The translations under genes and the position numbers were made by a program. This document shows, piece after piece, positions 19,969 to 30,279 of a stretch of 64,000 nt of DNA. The notes under the pieces are model-generated. The model was not told where the DNA came from and ran no database searches. It saw only the letters and a program-made list of their open reading frames with translations. Position 1 is the first letter of the stretch; every line of letters starts with the position of its first letter. Origin of the DNA: CAVWCQ01 sp963753545 (lineage in GTDB: Bacteria > Chloroflexota > Anaerolineae > Aggregatilineales > Aggregatilineaceae); assembly GCA_963753545.1 (NCBI GenBank), contig CAVWCQ010000011.1, positions 1 to 64,000 on the forward strand. Reading direction: 5' to 3'.

Positions 19969-21871
19969 ATGTTCGACCTGGAGAAGGAAACCTCGGTTTC
20001 GCTCAACCGTCTGCTGCCCCGCGTAACCGCGATTCTGCAAGACAGCACGGAACAAGATATTTTTTGTACGCGGCTCCAACGCCATTTTCCCACAGCATTC
20101 AAGCTGCTCTACGATCTGTATGGTCAGCAGTACGACTTTTTTTATCACCTGGAGCAGATGGTTCTCACAACCGCTCGTTTTTATGCCGCTCGTTCTGCCG
20201 ATCTGAAAGCCCTCGACCAGCAGCGAGAACAAAACCCATACTGGTTTCTGAGCGAGCAGATAATGGGCGGCGTGTGTTACGTCGATCTGTTCGCAGGCGA
20301 TCTGGCGGGAATCTCGGCAAAAATTCCCTATTTTGAAGAACTGGGCCTGACCTATCTGCATCTGATGCCGCTGTTTCGCTGCCCGCCGGAGCACAACGAC
20401 GGCGGTTACGCGATCAGCAGTTTCCGCGAGGTAAATCCATCACTCGGCACCATTGAGCAGCTTGCTGATCTGGCCCGCGAACTGCGTGAGCATCAAAATC
20501 AGTCTGGTACTGGATTTTGTCTTTAACCACACATCCGATGAACACGAGTGGGCGCAGCAGGCGTTGGCGGGCGATAAGGAGTACCAGCAGTATTATTTGA
20601 TGTTCGATGATCGCCGTATGCCCGATCTTTATGAGCGCCACCTGCGGGAAATCTTCCCGGAGCAGGCCCCAGGCAACTTCACCTACCGCCCGGAGATCAA
20701 TAAGTGGGTCTGGACAACGTTTAACACGTTCCAGTGGGATCTGAACTATGCCAACCCGGCCCTTTTTACCGCGATGTTGGGCGAAATGCTGGCGATTGCG
20801 AATGTAGGTGCCGAAGTACTACGCCTGGATGCGGTGGCCTTTGTCTGGAAACAGATGGGAACTTCCTGCGAGAACCTGCCCCAGGTCCACACCATCATTC
20901 GCGCCCTGAATGCCCTGATGCGTATGGCGGCCCCCGCCCTTATCTTTAAATCAGAGGCGATTGTTCACCCATCCGATGTGGCCAGTTACATCGACTTTGA
21001 CGAATCACCCATCTCCTACAATCCCACCCTGATGGCGCTGCTGTGGGAATCGCTGGCTACCCGGCAGGTCCGGCTGCTGTGCAAATCGATGCAAAGGCGG
21101 TTTGTCCTCCCCGCCAACTGCTCGTGGGTCAATTATGTGCGCTGTCACGATGATATCGGCTGGACGTTTGCCAATGAAGATGCGGCGGAAATTGGTATCA
21201 ATGGCTTCGATCACCGCCAGTTTCTCAATACCTATTATACTGGGCGCTTCCCTGGCAGCTTCGCAAGAGGCGTGCCCTTTAACTACAACCCGCAAACGTT
21301 GGATATGCGCATTTCCGGCATGGGCGCATCCCTCGCAGGATTGGAACAGGCCCTTGATGCAGGCGATGAAACGCTGCGCGAGCTGGCTCTGCGCCGGATT
21401 GAGTTGATCCACTCGGTGATCCTGAGCGCGGGCGGCATCCCGCTGATCTATCTGGGCGATGAAGTTGGCGCACTCAACGATTACCGCTATGAGGAAAATC
21501 CCAGCAAGGCAGATGACAGCCGGTGGGTCCATCGCCCCGCCTTCGACTGGGATCGCGCTGCAAGCCGTTCCGATCCATCGACCGTGCCAGGGCGCATCTT
21601 CCAGACTCTGCGCAAGTTGATCGCCATTCGCAAGTTGACCCCGGCCCTGGCGAATGGCACGTCCGAATTTTTCGATACGGGGAACGAACACGTCTTTGGC
21701 TATGTGCGCAATGGGCAGGTGCTGGTACTGGCAAACTTTTCGGAGACCGAGCAAAATCTGCGGTGGACCATGCATATGGCTGTTGATCTGATCACTGGCA
21801 AACAATACGGAGGCAATGGCCTGCTCACCCTCCAACCGTACCAGTTTGTGTGGCTGGCTACTAACCGTTAA
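19969..21871 (+). CDS. Amylosucrase (GH13 family), one frameshift
   Basis: Amylosucrase transfers glucose from sucrose to an alpha-1,4-glucan and releases fructose. The 634-residue chain has the family's helical N-domain (LLPRVTAILQDSTEQDIFC), GH13 region I DFVFNHTSDEHEW, the nucleophile region EVLRLDAVAFVWKQMGT, the acid/base SEAIVHP, and the amylosucrase-type VRCHDDIGWTFANEDA. A C-terminal beta domain ends QPYQFVWLATNR. The frame slips near 20490, between REH and IKISLVLDF. The ATG at 19969 follows GAGGAGG. A related sucrose phosphorylase or trehalose synthase is less likely because of CHDDIGW. It leads a compact group with RidA and a hydrolase. Confidence 0.85.
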
Positions 21872-21892
21872 ATAAACAACCAAGGAGAAATT

Positions 21893-22306
21893 ATGTCCCG
21901 TGAAGTGATCGCTACCTCGAATGCTCCCGCCGCCATCGGACCCTATTCGCAGGGCATCCGCGCCAACGGATTCGTCTTTGTCTCCGGGCAGGCCGGGGTA
22001 ATCCCCGGCACCAAGCAGCTTGCTGGGGAAACCGTTATCACACAGACCGAGCAAACGCTAAAGAATATCGCCGCCATCCTGGAAGCGGCGGGCACCAGCA
22101 TGGAGCAGGTGGTCAAGGTACAGGTGCTGCTGGCGGATATGGCTATGTTTGCCGAGATGAACGCTGTCTACCAGACGTTTTTTCCTACGGAGCCGCCCGC
22201 CCGCATGACTTATGCCGTTAAAGCGCTGCCGCTGGGTGCGCTGGTAGAAATTGATGCCGTCGCCGTCATGCCGAAGGCTGATAAGCCATGCAAATCGAGA
22301 TTTTAG
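21893..22306 (+). CDS. ridA: RidA/YjgF family enamine/imine deaminase
   Basis: The 137-residue protein matches RidA from APAAIGPYSQGIRANGFVFV through GQAGVIPGT and QTEQTLKNIAAILEAAG to PARMTYAVKALPLGALVEID. The arginine in PPARMTY and the glutamate in LVEIDAVA are the active-site residues. RidA hydrolyses reactive 2-aminoacrylate-type enamines released by PLP enzymes. The last 11 residues overlap the start of the next gene in another frame, so translation is likely coupled. AGGAGAAATT precedes the ATG. The frame is intact. Confidence 0.9.
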   Translation: MSREVIATSNAPAAIGPYSQGIRANGFVFVSGQAGVIPGTKQLAGETVITQTEQTLKNIAAILEAAGTSMEQVVKVQVLLADMAMFAEMNAVYQTFFPTEPPARMTYAVKALPLGALVEIDAVAVMPKADKPCKSRF

Positions 22307-23142
22307 GCTCTGGCGGCGCGATCAGCACACCCAGGCCGCGCTGTACCTGCCGTATCTGCACCGAGGCGCGCCAGAAGGGTATTCCCTACAGCCGGACGGG
22401 GCCAGGTGTGTTCGTGCATGGCCCCAACATGCTGATCGACACGCCGGAGGAAAGCAAACTGCAAATTGATCGTTCGCGCATCACCCAAATCGACGCGGCG
22501 TTTTACTCGCACTGGCATCCCGATCATGTGGCTGGGCTGCGCGTCTGGGAGACCATGAACGCCGACTGGTTCCACTGGCCGCCTAACCACACGCGCACGA
22601 CGATCTACCTGCCCCAGCAGGTCGCGCTGGACTTTCGCCAATGGCTCGGCGCGTGGGAGCAGATGATGTACCTGCAAAAATTCGGCGTGGTGCGCGTGGT
22701 CGAATTGGCTGATGGCGATGTGGTGACAGTAGGTACAACTACGATTCGTCCCTTCCGCGTGGCCGAGGATTACGTCTACGCCTTTCTGCTGGAAGACGGC
22801 CCTCAGCGCGTGCTGCTGGCTCCCGATGAACTGTTTAACTGGGATCCGCCCGACTTCGTGCGCGGGCTGGATCTGGCCGTGATCCCGATGGGGCTGCCCA
22901 AGAGACATCCCCTCAGTGGCATTGAGATGATTCCCGATGAACACCCGGTTCTGAAGCACGAAGCGACTTTTGAGCAGACGCTTGATATCGTGCGCAAACT
23001 GGACGCCAAAAGGGTTGTATTGTCGCATATCGAGGAACCCATTAACCTGAGTTATGATGACCTGTTGGCTGTGGCGGATCGCCTGCGCACGCAGGGATTT
23101 AACATCACATTCGCGCACGATACGATGCTGATTGGTCTTTAG
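22288..23142 (+). CDS. Metallo-beta-lactamase-fold hydrolase (PhnP-like)
   Basis: The 284-residue protein starts MQIEILGSGGAISTPRPRCT and carries a C-T-C-R-I-C cluster like the structural zinc site of PhnP-type phosphodiesterases. The catalytic metal motif is YSHWHPDHVAGL; later histidines lie in VLSHIEEP and ITFAHDTML. Members cleave cyclic phosphodiesters or related small substrates. The gene overlaps ridA by 19 bases and ends 13 bases before the response regulator, suggesting one transcript. Precise substrate cannot be read from the sequence. A coenzyme PQQ-B-like role is less likely. Confidence 0.8.
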   Translation: MQIEILGSGGAISTPRPRCTCRICTEARQKGIPYSRTGPGVFVHGPNMLIDTPEESKLQIDRSRITQIDAAFYSHWHPDHVAGLRVWETMNADWFHWPPNHTRTTIYLPQQVALDFRQWLGAWEQMMYLQKFGVVRVVELADGDVVTVGTTTIRPFRVAEDYVYAFLLEDGPQRVLLAPDELFNWDPPDFVRGLDLAVIPMGLPKRHPLSGIEMIPDEHPVLKHEATFEQTLDIVRKLDAKRVVLSHIEEPINLSYDDLLAVADRLRTQGFNITFAHDTMLIGL

Positions 23143-23155
23143 GGAGCACTGAGTG

Positions 23156-23839
23156 ATGGGTAACGAACTGATCCTGTTGGTGGATGACGAACCCAATATC
23201 ATCGAACTGGCGAGTTTGTATCTCAAACAGGATGGTTTTCGCGTCATCAGCGCCGGGGATGGCCTGACGGCTCTCAATCAGGTCGAACGAGAAGCGCCCG
23301 CCCTGATGGTGTTGGATCTGATGCTGCCCAAGATGGATGGCTGGGAGGTCTGCAAGCGCATCCGCGCCGAATCCGATCTGCCGATCCTGATGCTGACCGC
23401 CCGCGACGACGATATCGATAAGATTGTCGGGCTGGAACTGGGCGCGGACGATTACCTGACCAAGCCGTTTAATCCGCGTGAACTGGTCGCCCGTGTCAAG
23501 GCGATCCTGCGCCGCACGGAACCGCGCCAGAACCAGCCCGAAGGTAAAATCCTGCGGCTGGGCAATCTGAGCGTGGATCCGGCCCGGCGTATCGCGATAG
23601 TGAACGGTAAGGAAGTCGCTCTGCGCGCCAAGGAATTCGATCTGCTGCTGGCCCTGGTCGAAAACGAGGGGATTGTGCTCAGCCGCGAGAAGCTTCTCGA
23701 TATTGTCTGGGGTTTCGACTTTTATGGGCAGACCCGCACGGTAGACGTGCATATCGCCCACCTGCGCAGCAAACTGGCGGGCTGCACGGCGGACATTGAA
23801 ACGGTCTGGTCGGTAGGGTACAAAATCACCGGGCCGTAG
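23156..23839 (+). CDS. OmpR/PhoB-family response regulator
   Basis: The receiver domain begins ILLVDDEPNIIELASLYLKQ, has the phospho-acceptor Asp in MVLDLMLPKMDG, the Thr in LMLTARDDD and the Lys in YLTKPFNP. A winged-helix DNA-binding domain follows (ALRAKEFDLLLALVENEGIV and VDVHIAHLRSKL, ending WSVGYKITGP). Length is 227 residues, normal for the family. The start at 23156 is used because GGGAGCACTGAG lies upstream. It pairs with the histidine kinase 55 bases downstream, a standard two-component module. Confidence 0.92.
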   Translation: MGNELILLVDDEPNIIELASLYLKQDGFRVISAGDGLTALNQVEREAPALMVLDLMLPKMDGWEVCKRIRAESDLPILMLTARDDDIDKIVGLELGADDYLTKPFNPRELVARVKAILRRTEPRQNQPEGKILRLGNLSVDPARRIAIVNGKEVALRAKEFDLLLALVENEGIVLSREKLLDIVWGFDFYGQTRTVDVHIAHLRSKLAGCTADIETVWSVGYKITGP

Positions 23840-23894
23840 GTAACAAATTGTTAACACATTGCGAGTAGCCTGGAAGCAGCGAGGAGAAAAAAGC

Positions 23895-25392
23895 ATGTTG
23901 AATTCGTTGCGATCCAGGCTGTTTGTTTCGTTCGCGGTGGTGCTGCTGATCACGGTCTGCCTGATTGGTGTGTCGGTGCTGGTCTTTTTACAGTCGCGAC
24001 CTCTGCCCACTGGCGAGACAATCAGCAGCCTGACGGCGACCCTGCTGGATCTGCGTTTTGTCGAAGTCGCGCAGATCGGCGGGATGAATGGCGCGCAAAC
24101 GAGCGTCTGGACCCAGGTGATCACCAATGAAGCGGGCTTGCGCGACGTGCGCCTGCTGCTCGTCACGTTCGAGGGGCAGGTACTCTACGATTCGTCGGGT
24201 AAGTTCGAGACAGGCAGTTATCTGAAAGCGTTAAACCAGCAGCAGCTTATCCCGGACGCCAGCCGCCCAATGTTCGTGTCGCTGTACGAGGGCCGGTTTC
24301 GCGATCCAAACGGAAAACAATGGCTCTACGTTGCCCAGGCCATCCGCCCGCATATGGAAATGCGCGGCAACACGCCGCTGCTGCTTGCCGCCGCGCCTGT
24401 CCCCCGCCCCACGCTGCGTCAGGTAATCCGCGTCTTTGGCGATAACCTGCTGTCGCCGCTGGCCCGCGCTCTTCTGCTGGGACTGCTGGCGGCGCTGGTG
24501 CTCTCGGCGCTAATCGCCCGCTCGGTTGCCCGCCCCCTTCAGCAGATCAGCACCGCCGCCCGCCGCATCGCGAACGGGGACCTGGGACAGCGTGTGCCTG
24601 TCAATGGCCCGCAGGAAACGCGCACCCTGGCCGGCTCCTTTAATGTCATGGTCGGACAGGTCGCCGCTTCCCAGCAAGCGCAGCGCGACTTTATGGCGAA
24701 TGTCTCACACGATCTGCGCACGCCGTTGACCAGCATCCAGGGCTTTTCGCAAGCGATTATGGATGGCGTAGCCTCCGATCCCGCCTCTGCCCAACACGCC
24801 GCCCAGATCATCCACGACGAAGCCGCGCGGCTGCACCGGATGGTGGAAGAACTGCTCGATATGGCGCGCATCGAAGCAGGTCGCATCGAGATGCGCCGCA
24901 ACGCAGTCCAGGTGAACACCCTTTTGCAGGCGATCAGCGACAGCTTATCGGGCAAGGCGCAGGAAAAAGGGCTGCGGCTGGAAACGGATATTGCACCCAA
25001 CCTGCCGCGCGTCCCTGGTGATGGTGACAGGCTGGCCCAGGTCTTCACTAATCTGATCGACAACGCGATCAAACACACGCCCGCCGGGGGGGTCGTTCAG
25101 GTGCGCGCCGCTGCACAGGATGGGGTTGCCGAGATCAGCGTAGCCGACACAGGCGAGGGCATTCCGCCCGGACGACCTGCCGCGCGTCTTCGAGCGGTTC
25201 TATCAGGTGGATAAAAGCCGCCAGCGCGAGCGCCGCTCCGGGGCCGGGCTGGGGCTGGCGATCACCCGGCAGATTGTCGAGGCGCACGGCGGCACGATCC
25301 AGGTTGCCAGCGCACTCGGACAGGGATCGATCTTCACGGTGCGGCTGCCGCTGGCCGGGCCGGAGACGAGTACAGTGCACAGCCGCCGCTAA
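23895..25392 (+). CDS. HAMP-containing sensor histidine kinase, one frameshift
   Basis: The kinase of about 498 residues has an N-terminal membrane helix (LFVSFAVVLLITVCLIGVSV), a periplasmic sensor domain of roughly 150 residues, and a second helix (LLLGLLAALVLSALIARSVA). A HAMP linker, HisKA with FMANVSHDLRTPLTSIQGFS (the His is the phosphorylation site), and HATPase_c follow (N-box NLIDNAIKHTP, G1 DTGEGIPP, G2 GAGLGLAITRQIVEAHGG). An extra G near 25170 breaks the frame just after G1. ATG 23895 is preceded by GAGGAG. It phosphorylates the adjacent OmpR-type regulator. The stimulus is unknown. Confidence 0.88.
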
Positions 25393-25416
25393 CGGACTAT
25401 TTTTTATCATCCCCAT

Positions 25417-25946
25417 CTCGTAATTAGTACTTAAGGTTCAACTTTAAGGGAGTATTTCCGGGGAAATTCTGTGCTATCCTGTAAATACACCTGTTCTTTT
25501 TCTTTGCCCGCGCACCTTAACAACCTGATCAGAGCACATGCTGCTTGCCGTGACCACCCTCGCCAACCAGAGCCTTCAGTGGACTTTGTTCTCAACAGAC
25601 ACCGATTTTAATCGGTGGCGACGCAGCAGGCACACCTTTTTACTTCCCAACGCCTTTGAGATAAAAATGCTCTTAACTGATTTTTTCTCTGCTTTTCTTT
25701 GCGTTCTTTGCGCTCTCTGCGGTGAAATTTGTTTTTCTTTTGAGGGCCGGGGCCAGAGTTAGAAAACGGTTAGGAACACCCCTCAAAAAATATATACCGG
25801 CGGATCGCCACGAGAAGAAATTGCCGAATAGTGAGTAACTTATAAGAATTTCCGGCTAGAAAAACCGTCGTTGTGAGGTCTAATTTCATCAAAACAGGGC
25901 TTAATGAGTCAAAATCAGCCCCTAAATGATCAAAACAGGGCTTTTA
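25417..25946 (+). repeat. Dispersed repeat, copy 1 (partner at 62791-63108, inverted)
   Basis: No gene is seen between the kinase stop and 26081. The stretch starts CTCGTAATTAGTACTTAA and continues with a GTTCAACTTTAA-rich block and TCTGTGCTAT. Near 25760 it has GTTAGAAAACGGTTAGGAAC followed by CACCCCTCAAAAAATAT, and it ends AACAGGGCTTTTA. The same blocks occur in the same order, inverted, at 62791-63108. Copy 1 is about 210 bases longer because extra sequence lies in the middle. TCAAAACAGGGCTT is repeated at 25888 and 25931. Confidence 0.65.
25684..25730 (-). repeat. Short dispersed repeat of the ACCGCGGAGA...CGCAAAG type, copy 1
   Basis: Read on the minus strand it is TTTCACCGCAGAGAGCGCAA followed by AGAACGCAAAGAAAAG. 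Relatives lie at 33892-33940 and 62697-62736 on the plus strand. All three are between genes. Confidence 0.65.
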
Positions 25947-26080
25947 GTTACATTTTCCTGCAAAGTCCGGATCTTCTTTCTGGTGTATGAGCCGCATCCC
26001 CCCATTTTCGGGGATAGCGTTTCGGCGGAAGCCGGTGTACTGTACTGAATGAGACAACAGGTCACAAAGGAGGGTTTAGC

Positions 26081-26551
26081 ATGCGCCGTTTCGGCTGGCG
26101 CGGGATCATCTTCCTGCTTTTGGCGGCAGGACTGTCCGGCTGTCTCAATGTGACGCAGGGCCGGACGGTTGACGACGATCTGAGCGACTATGAACAATCA
26201 CTGCGTGAGGAGGCCGGATGGCTGTGGGACAATATGAACGATGCCCGCGCCAGCTTCAGTCCAGACGCCGAACACTGCCGGGTCAGAACCTTCGACCATA
26301 CGCCTGTGCTGGCAACCGAAAGCCTGCGCGATACCGACGGGACCGCCGCCGACCTTGCCGAGCAACTAGTTTATGCGAAGCTGCTGATCGATGAAGCACA
26401 GGCACGCTGGTTCGCCTTTTGCCGGGGAGAAGCCAGCGCGTCGCTGACCGCCTCCACGATGGAAGCTCAACTGCGGCCCGCCTACAACAGCCTGAATACG
26501 GTGCAATCCACCCTCACTCAGCGGGCTGCGGCAGCCGCGAAGGGCAAGTGA
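26081..26551 (+). CDS. Small lipoprotein of unknown function
   Basis: A lipoprotein signal (MRRFGWRGIIFLLLAAGLSGC) with lipobox LSGC places this 156-residue protein on the membrane surface. The mature part is largely helical with two Cys (EHCRVRTF, FAFCRGEA) that may form a disulphide. No family is recognised. AAGGAGGG precedes the ATG. It stands alone: repeats lie upstream and it converges on the M24 peptidase gene across a shared hairpin. Confidence 0.7.
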   Translation: MRRFGWRGIIFLLLAAGLSGCLNVTQGRTVDDDLSDYEQSLREEAGWLWDNMNDARASFSPDAEHCRVRTFDHTPVLATESLRDTDGTAADLAEQLVYAKLLIDEAQARWFAFCRGEASASLTASTMEAQLRPAYNSLNTVQSTLTQRAAAAAKGK

Positions 26552-26600
26552 AGTAAGGACAAATGATCCCGCCGTGCGCGGGAATACACGCAGAGGTGAA

Positions 26601-26621
26601 GGGCGGGTTAACAACCCGCCC
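26601..26621. terminator. Bidirectional hairpin between convergent genes
   Basis: GGGCGGGTT and AACCCGCCC form a perfect 9-bp stem with an AAC loop, between the lipoprotein and M24 peptidase genes. The same stem recurs at 30280-30301. T runs are weak (CTGTTTTATT on the plus side), so it may be a repeated extragenic element that also terminates transcription. Confidence 0.55.
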
Positions 26622-26630
26622 CCAACTGTT

Positions 26631-27734
26631 TTATTGGCCGATCTGGATCAGATCACGGGGGAATGTCGTCAGGCTTTCCGCGCCAGACTCCGTGATCACC
26701 ATGTTATCTTCGATGCGCACGCCAACTGCGCCTGGAATATAGATCCCCGGCTCGATGGTAAAGACCATACCCGGTTCCAGAATCATCGTGTTGCCTTCGA
26801 CCATATTGGGCTGCTCGTGTGGTTCCAGGCCCAGGCCGTGCCCGGTGCGGTGGTTGAAGTACTGCCCGTAACCCGCCGCTTCAATCACCCGCCGCGCGGC
26901 GCGATCCACTTCCTGCGCCGGAATGCCTGGTTTTGCCGCCATCCGCCCCGCTTCGTTCGCCGCTTTGACTGCCGCGTAGACATCCGATAACTGCTGGCTT
27001 GGAGCGCCTACCGAGAAGGTTCGGGTAATGTCCGACGCATAGCCGCGCACCGTTGTGCCAAAGTCGAACAGCAGTGGCTGCCCAGGCTGGACACGATCAT
27101 CGCCCGGTTCACCGTGCGGCAGAGCGCTGTTCGGCCCGGCTCCGATGATAGGCTCAAAGGGGTGTTTGCCCCCGCCGCGTTTAAGCTGTTCCACGACCAG
27201 CAGACCGCCGACCTCACGCTCGGTCATGCCGGGGCGCACCGCATCGATGGTCGCTTGCAGGGCGGCTTCGCTGATAGCGATAGCTTCGCGCATAGCCGCG
27301 ATCTCGCTGGCGTCCTTGTGCAGACGGAGGGATACCAGTGCCTCCCCGGCGAGGCAGATCTGGGCTTCTGGCATGTGCTGGCGGATGATCTCGGACTCAA
27401 AGACGCGCAGACGCAGTTCCTCCACACCGAGCCGTTTGCCGTTCAGCTTGAGCAGATTGGCTGCCGCCGCAAACGCGCCGTGGTACCCTTCCGTATCATT
27501 CCAGGGGAACAATCTAAAGGGGATATCGCCGAACTCCAGCCGCCCGGCTTCCAGAGCGGGCACGACGGCCACCGGGTTCTGGCCCGGCACAAAGAAGACG
27601 ACCAGAGGCCGCTCCATCAGGTGAAATTCGTGTCCAGTGAGATACTGCAACTGCGCGCCGGGGTTCAGGGCCAGAGCGTCTAACCTGGCCTCAGTGATAA
27701 TCCGGTACAGCGTTTCTAGACGGGGATGCGCCAT
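26631..27734 (-). CDS. M24-family Xaa-Pro aminopeptidase
   Basis: The 367-residue protein has an N-terminal creatinase-like domain (ALALNPGAQLQYLTGHEFHL) and a C-terminal pita-bread catalytic domain. The five metal ligands are visible: Asp in LLFDFGTTVRG, Asp in YASDITRTFSVG, His in HRTGHGLGLEPHEQP, Glu in VFTIEPGIY and Glu in VRIEDNMVIT. It removes N-terminal residues preceding proline in the cytoplasm. MAHPRLETL at 27734 is chosen as start because homologues begin at this point and an upstream extension would be non-conserved. The frame is intact. Confidence 0.88.
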   Translation of the reverse strand: MAHPRLETLYRIITEARLDALALNPGAQLQYLTGHEFHLMERPLVVFFVPGQNPVAVVPALEAGRLEFGDIPFRLFPWNDTEGYHGAFAAAANLLKLNGKRLGVEELRLRVFESEIIRQHMPEAQICLAGEALVSLRLHKDASEIAAMREAIAISEAALQATIDAVRPGMTEREVGGLLVVEQLKRGGGKHPFEPIIGAGPNSALPHGEPGDDRVQPGQPLLFDFGTTVRGYASDITRTFSVGAPSQQLSDVYAAVKAANEAGRMAAKPGIPAQEVDRAARRVIEAAGYGQYFNHRTGHGLGLEPHEQPNMVEGNTMILEPGMVFTIEPGIYIPGAVGVRIEDNMVITESGAESLTTFPRDLIQIGQ

Positions 27735-27874
27735 GCCGCTTTCTCCATTACTACAACATGATTGATGAGCCATTCAGTTGTTGCAAGCCTAAAGCGGCGC
27801 GCGCCGGATGTCAAATTTCTGCCCCGTGACGTGCTATAATTGCAGCAGGAGTTTGTTTACAAGGAGAGCGGGAC

Positions 27875-28090
27875 ATGCGGCGGTTAGTCACATTTGCGGG
27901 TGGGGTGCTGGGCGGCAGTGTCGTGGGATCGATGGTCGGGCTGCTGTTTACGCCCGCTTCGGGGGATGAAATGCGCGGCGGGCTGCGCGAACGTTACCAC
28001 CGCGCGAGGATGGCCGGGCAGGAAGCGGCCCAGCAGAAGCGCGCCGAACTTGAGGCGAAACTGAATGCGATGATCGAACAGCAGAAATAA
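27875..28090 (+). CDS. YtxH-domain small membrane protein
   Basis: The 71-residue protein has one glycine-rich helix (GGVLGGSVVGSMVGLLFTPA) followed by SGDEMRGGLRERY and a charged helical tail, the YtxH/gas-vesicle-like pattern. Such proteins are small membrane-anchored stress proteins of unclear function. AAGGAGAGCGGG lies before the ATG, and GTGCTATAAT about 45 bases upstream is a good -10 box. It is a single-gene unit. Confidence 0.75.
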   Translation: MRRLVTFAGGVLGGSVVGSMVGLLFTPASGDEMRGGLRERYHRARMAGQEAAQQKRAELEAKLNAMIEQQK

Positions 28091-28214
28091 TTCTGCCTGC
28101 AAGAAACAGTCAGCACAGCAGATGGATGGCTGCCGTTCCTCGCTGTTTTTGCGGCTAAAAACGAGTAATGCAAGCATGGGCGCAGCTTGCTACACCCCTC
28201 CAGTTCGATTGAGG

Positions 28215-30116
28215 TTAGTTTTGCGGGAGAAGCACGAGTTTATAGGTGGCCGGGGCTTCGCTGAAGGGCGCGGCGGCTCCCACGATAATCGTAGCCGTGC
28301 CGCCATCAGGAATAGTGACCGTCAGCCGCCCGGTGTGCAGATCGTCCAGGGACATGCGCTCTACCGTGGCATGCTGCCCCCGCTGCTCATAAACCACCCA
28401 CACCGTCCAGTTTTGATCGACTTCGGACGGGATGCGCAAAAATCCGTCGGGGTTCCACACAGACTGCCCCGCTTCTACGTTGTCATTGTAACCGAGTTCA
28501 ACAATGCCCACGTCATCCAGGGCTACGCCGGAGTTTGTCTGTGAGCCGTCGGTCAGATATTCAAAACGGACCAGAACGGGCTTGCCCGCGTAATCACGGA
28601 GATCGATGTGTTCTTTGACCCATGTCCCAGATCGCCCGCTGTAATAAGCGCCAGGTGCCTTCTCACCGCCAGTTATGGCCCGGCTGCCGCTGACGATTTG
28701 CCAGTCGTGCCCACCATCGGCGGAGACCAGCACCTGGAACCAGTCATAATCACTCTCGACATCCCACCATGCGCTAAATTCCAGGGTGGCTCGATCCAAT
28801 CCTGAGAGATCGAATGCACCGGTCAAACGCGATGCGCTGTTGATATTTTTATTGGACCACCACATCCAATCGCCCGACTGCGGCACTGTATTCAGGATAT
28901 CGGATCGTTCGCTGCCATCGAAACTCAATTCGTAGACACCGGAACCGCGCACCCGCAGATAATCCGCCCCATATTGATTCACGGTGTCATGATAGGGTGT
29001 GCCCGTGTCAATCGTTTCCGGGCGAATGTGGCGCGGCAGATCGATGGTCTGGTAATAATAGTGCCCCGCCCCAACATAGGGATCATCGAGGTAATTAGCG
29101 AGAATCCAATCGGCAAATACAGCGTCCAGCGTTATTCCGGCCCCCGTTTCCTCCAGAGCGTGCTCTACAGAGGCCAGCCCATCATAACTGGATCGGACGA
29201 GGGCGCGGATAAAGTCCAGGCCAAAACGCTCGTAGAGATAGACCGTGAACAGGTAGCCCGCTCCATAATAGCGCCCCAGGTCATACACATCTTCCGCCCA
29301 TCCATTGAGCAGCAGATCGGGAGCGGCTAAAAAGTCGGTGAGGTTGCTGCCGCCAATCGACTGTGGATCAAACCCGTTGAGGTGTTCGGCAAGCTGGGAG
29401 AGTCCCTCGTCAAGCCAGCGCATCTCGTTACCATCAACCGAATACTGGATCAGATGCTGGTGTTCGTGGGCGAGCGTCGCCAACCATTCTGGAGAATCCA
29501 GGGGAGCAAGACCGAGGTTGATATAGACTATTTCGCGCTGGTTGCTGTCGGGACAAATAAACTGCGGGCATTGATCATCGGGATTAAAGGCACCCATCAC
29601 ACCAGCGTTCATGCTGGATTGGCTGACGACGTGCAGGCGGATATCGCCATCGATGCCATTGGTCACCAGCGAGCCATAAATGCTCGTATTGAGCGGCCAG
29701 ATGTGATCCTCAAAGAACAAGGCGGCGGCCTTCAACTGATCGGGATCAATAATCTCGCCCTGGTTGAACCAGTAATAGGCATGGTCGCTGCGGTAGCGCA
29801 GCACAAACGTCTCAGGCTGGTTATCGTACGTCCCCAGAGGAATAAACTGCTCCTCTTCGCCAACCTGATATTCATGGGTCGGGAATGGCCCGTAGACCTC
29901 CGGGAAGGTCTTACGGCCCACGTCCAGCAGCCAATCCGCCTGGGAGCGGTGATAGGGGAGAACCGGCGCATCGTTCCAGGACAAATGAGCGGGGTGCTTA
30001 CCATCCCCCTGCGCTCCGGCACGCAGCGGTCCCATCCATACCGCCAGTAGCGATCCAATCACGAACCAGCTCACGATCATTACAACTCGGCGGCTGTTCC
30101 AACCCTGTTTACCCAT
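28215..30116 (-). CDS. Secreted HExxH metallopeptidase-like protein
   Basis: The 633-residue protein has a signal peptide (VVMIVSWFVIGSLLAVW to RAGA). The zinc motif is TLAHEHQHLIQY with the third ligand probably in WLDEGLSQLAEHL, the gluzincin arrangement also found in M30/M6-like peptidases. C-terminal to it are two beta-rich domains resembling the MAM/immune-inhibitor-A type (STADGGHDWQ-like repeats, LVRFEYLTDG, VALDDVGIVELGY). The neighbouring gene at 30451-32397 is a paralogue with the same domain order. Start 30116 is preceded by GAAGGCG. It probably digests extracellular protein. Frame intact. Confidence 0.75.
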   Translation of the reverse strand: MGKQGWNSRRVVMIVSWFVIGSLLAVWMGPLRAGAQGDGKHPAHLSWNDAPVLPYHRSQADWLLDVGRKTFPEVYGPFPTHEYQVGEEEQFIPLGTYDNQPETFVLRYRSDHAYYWFNQGEIIDPDQLKAAALFFEDHIWPLNTSIYGSLVTNGIDGDIRLHVVSQSSMNAGVMGAFNPDDQCPQFICPDSNQREIVYINLGLAPLDSPEWLATLAHEHQHLIQYSVDGNEMRWLDEGLSQLAEHLNGFDPQSIGGSNLTDFLAAPDLLLNGWAEDVYDLGRYYGAGYLFTVYLYERFGLDFIRALVRSSYDGLASVEHALEETGAGITLDAVFADWILANYLDDPYVGAGHYYYQTIDLPRHIRPETIDTGTPYHDTVNQYGADYLRVRGSGVYELSFDGSERSDILNTVPQSGDWMWWSNKNINSASRLTGAFDLSGLDRATLEFSAWWDVESDYDWFQVLVSADGGHDWQIVSGSRAITGGEKAPGAYYSGRSGTWVKEHIDLRDYAGKPVLVRFEYLTDGSQTNSGVALDDVGIVELGYNDNVEAGQSVWNPDGFLRIPSEVDQNWTVWVVYEQRGQHATVERMSLDDLHTGRLTVTIPDGGTATIIVGAAAPFSEAPATYKLVLLPQN

Positions 30117-30279
30117 CTCTATTCGCCTTCCGCTTAACTTCGTTCCCGGCTCCCTCCCCATCTGGAAGCAGTTCGACTTGTTTCTTAAGGCTCTCTTTAT
30201 TTTACAACACTATTTGTCGTTCAAAATCGTTCGGTAGGGTTACTTTCATGATAGTTTCATGTCATGATCAAAGTCTGGA

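Noticed and set aside
21005..22054. Minus-strand frame of 349 residues
   Set aside because: It is antisense to amylosucrase and ridA, both with clear motifs.
28215..30116. Assignment of the metallopeptidases to a named family such as M6 or M30
   Set aside because: Only the HExxH and downstream Glu motifs and the beta-rich C-terminal region are visible; the core does not allow a firm family choice by eye.
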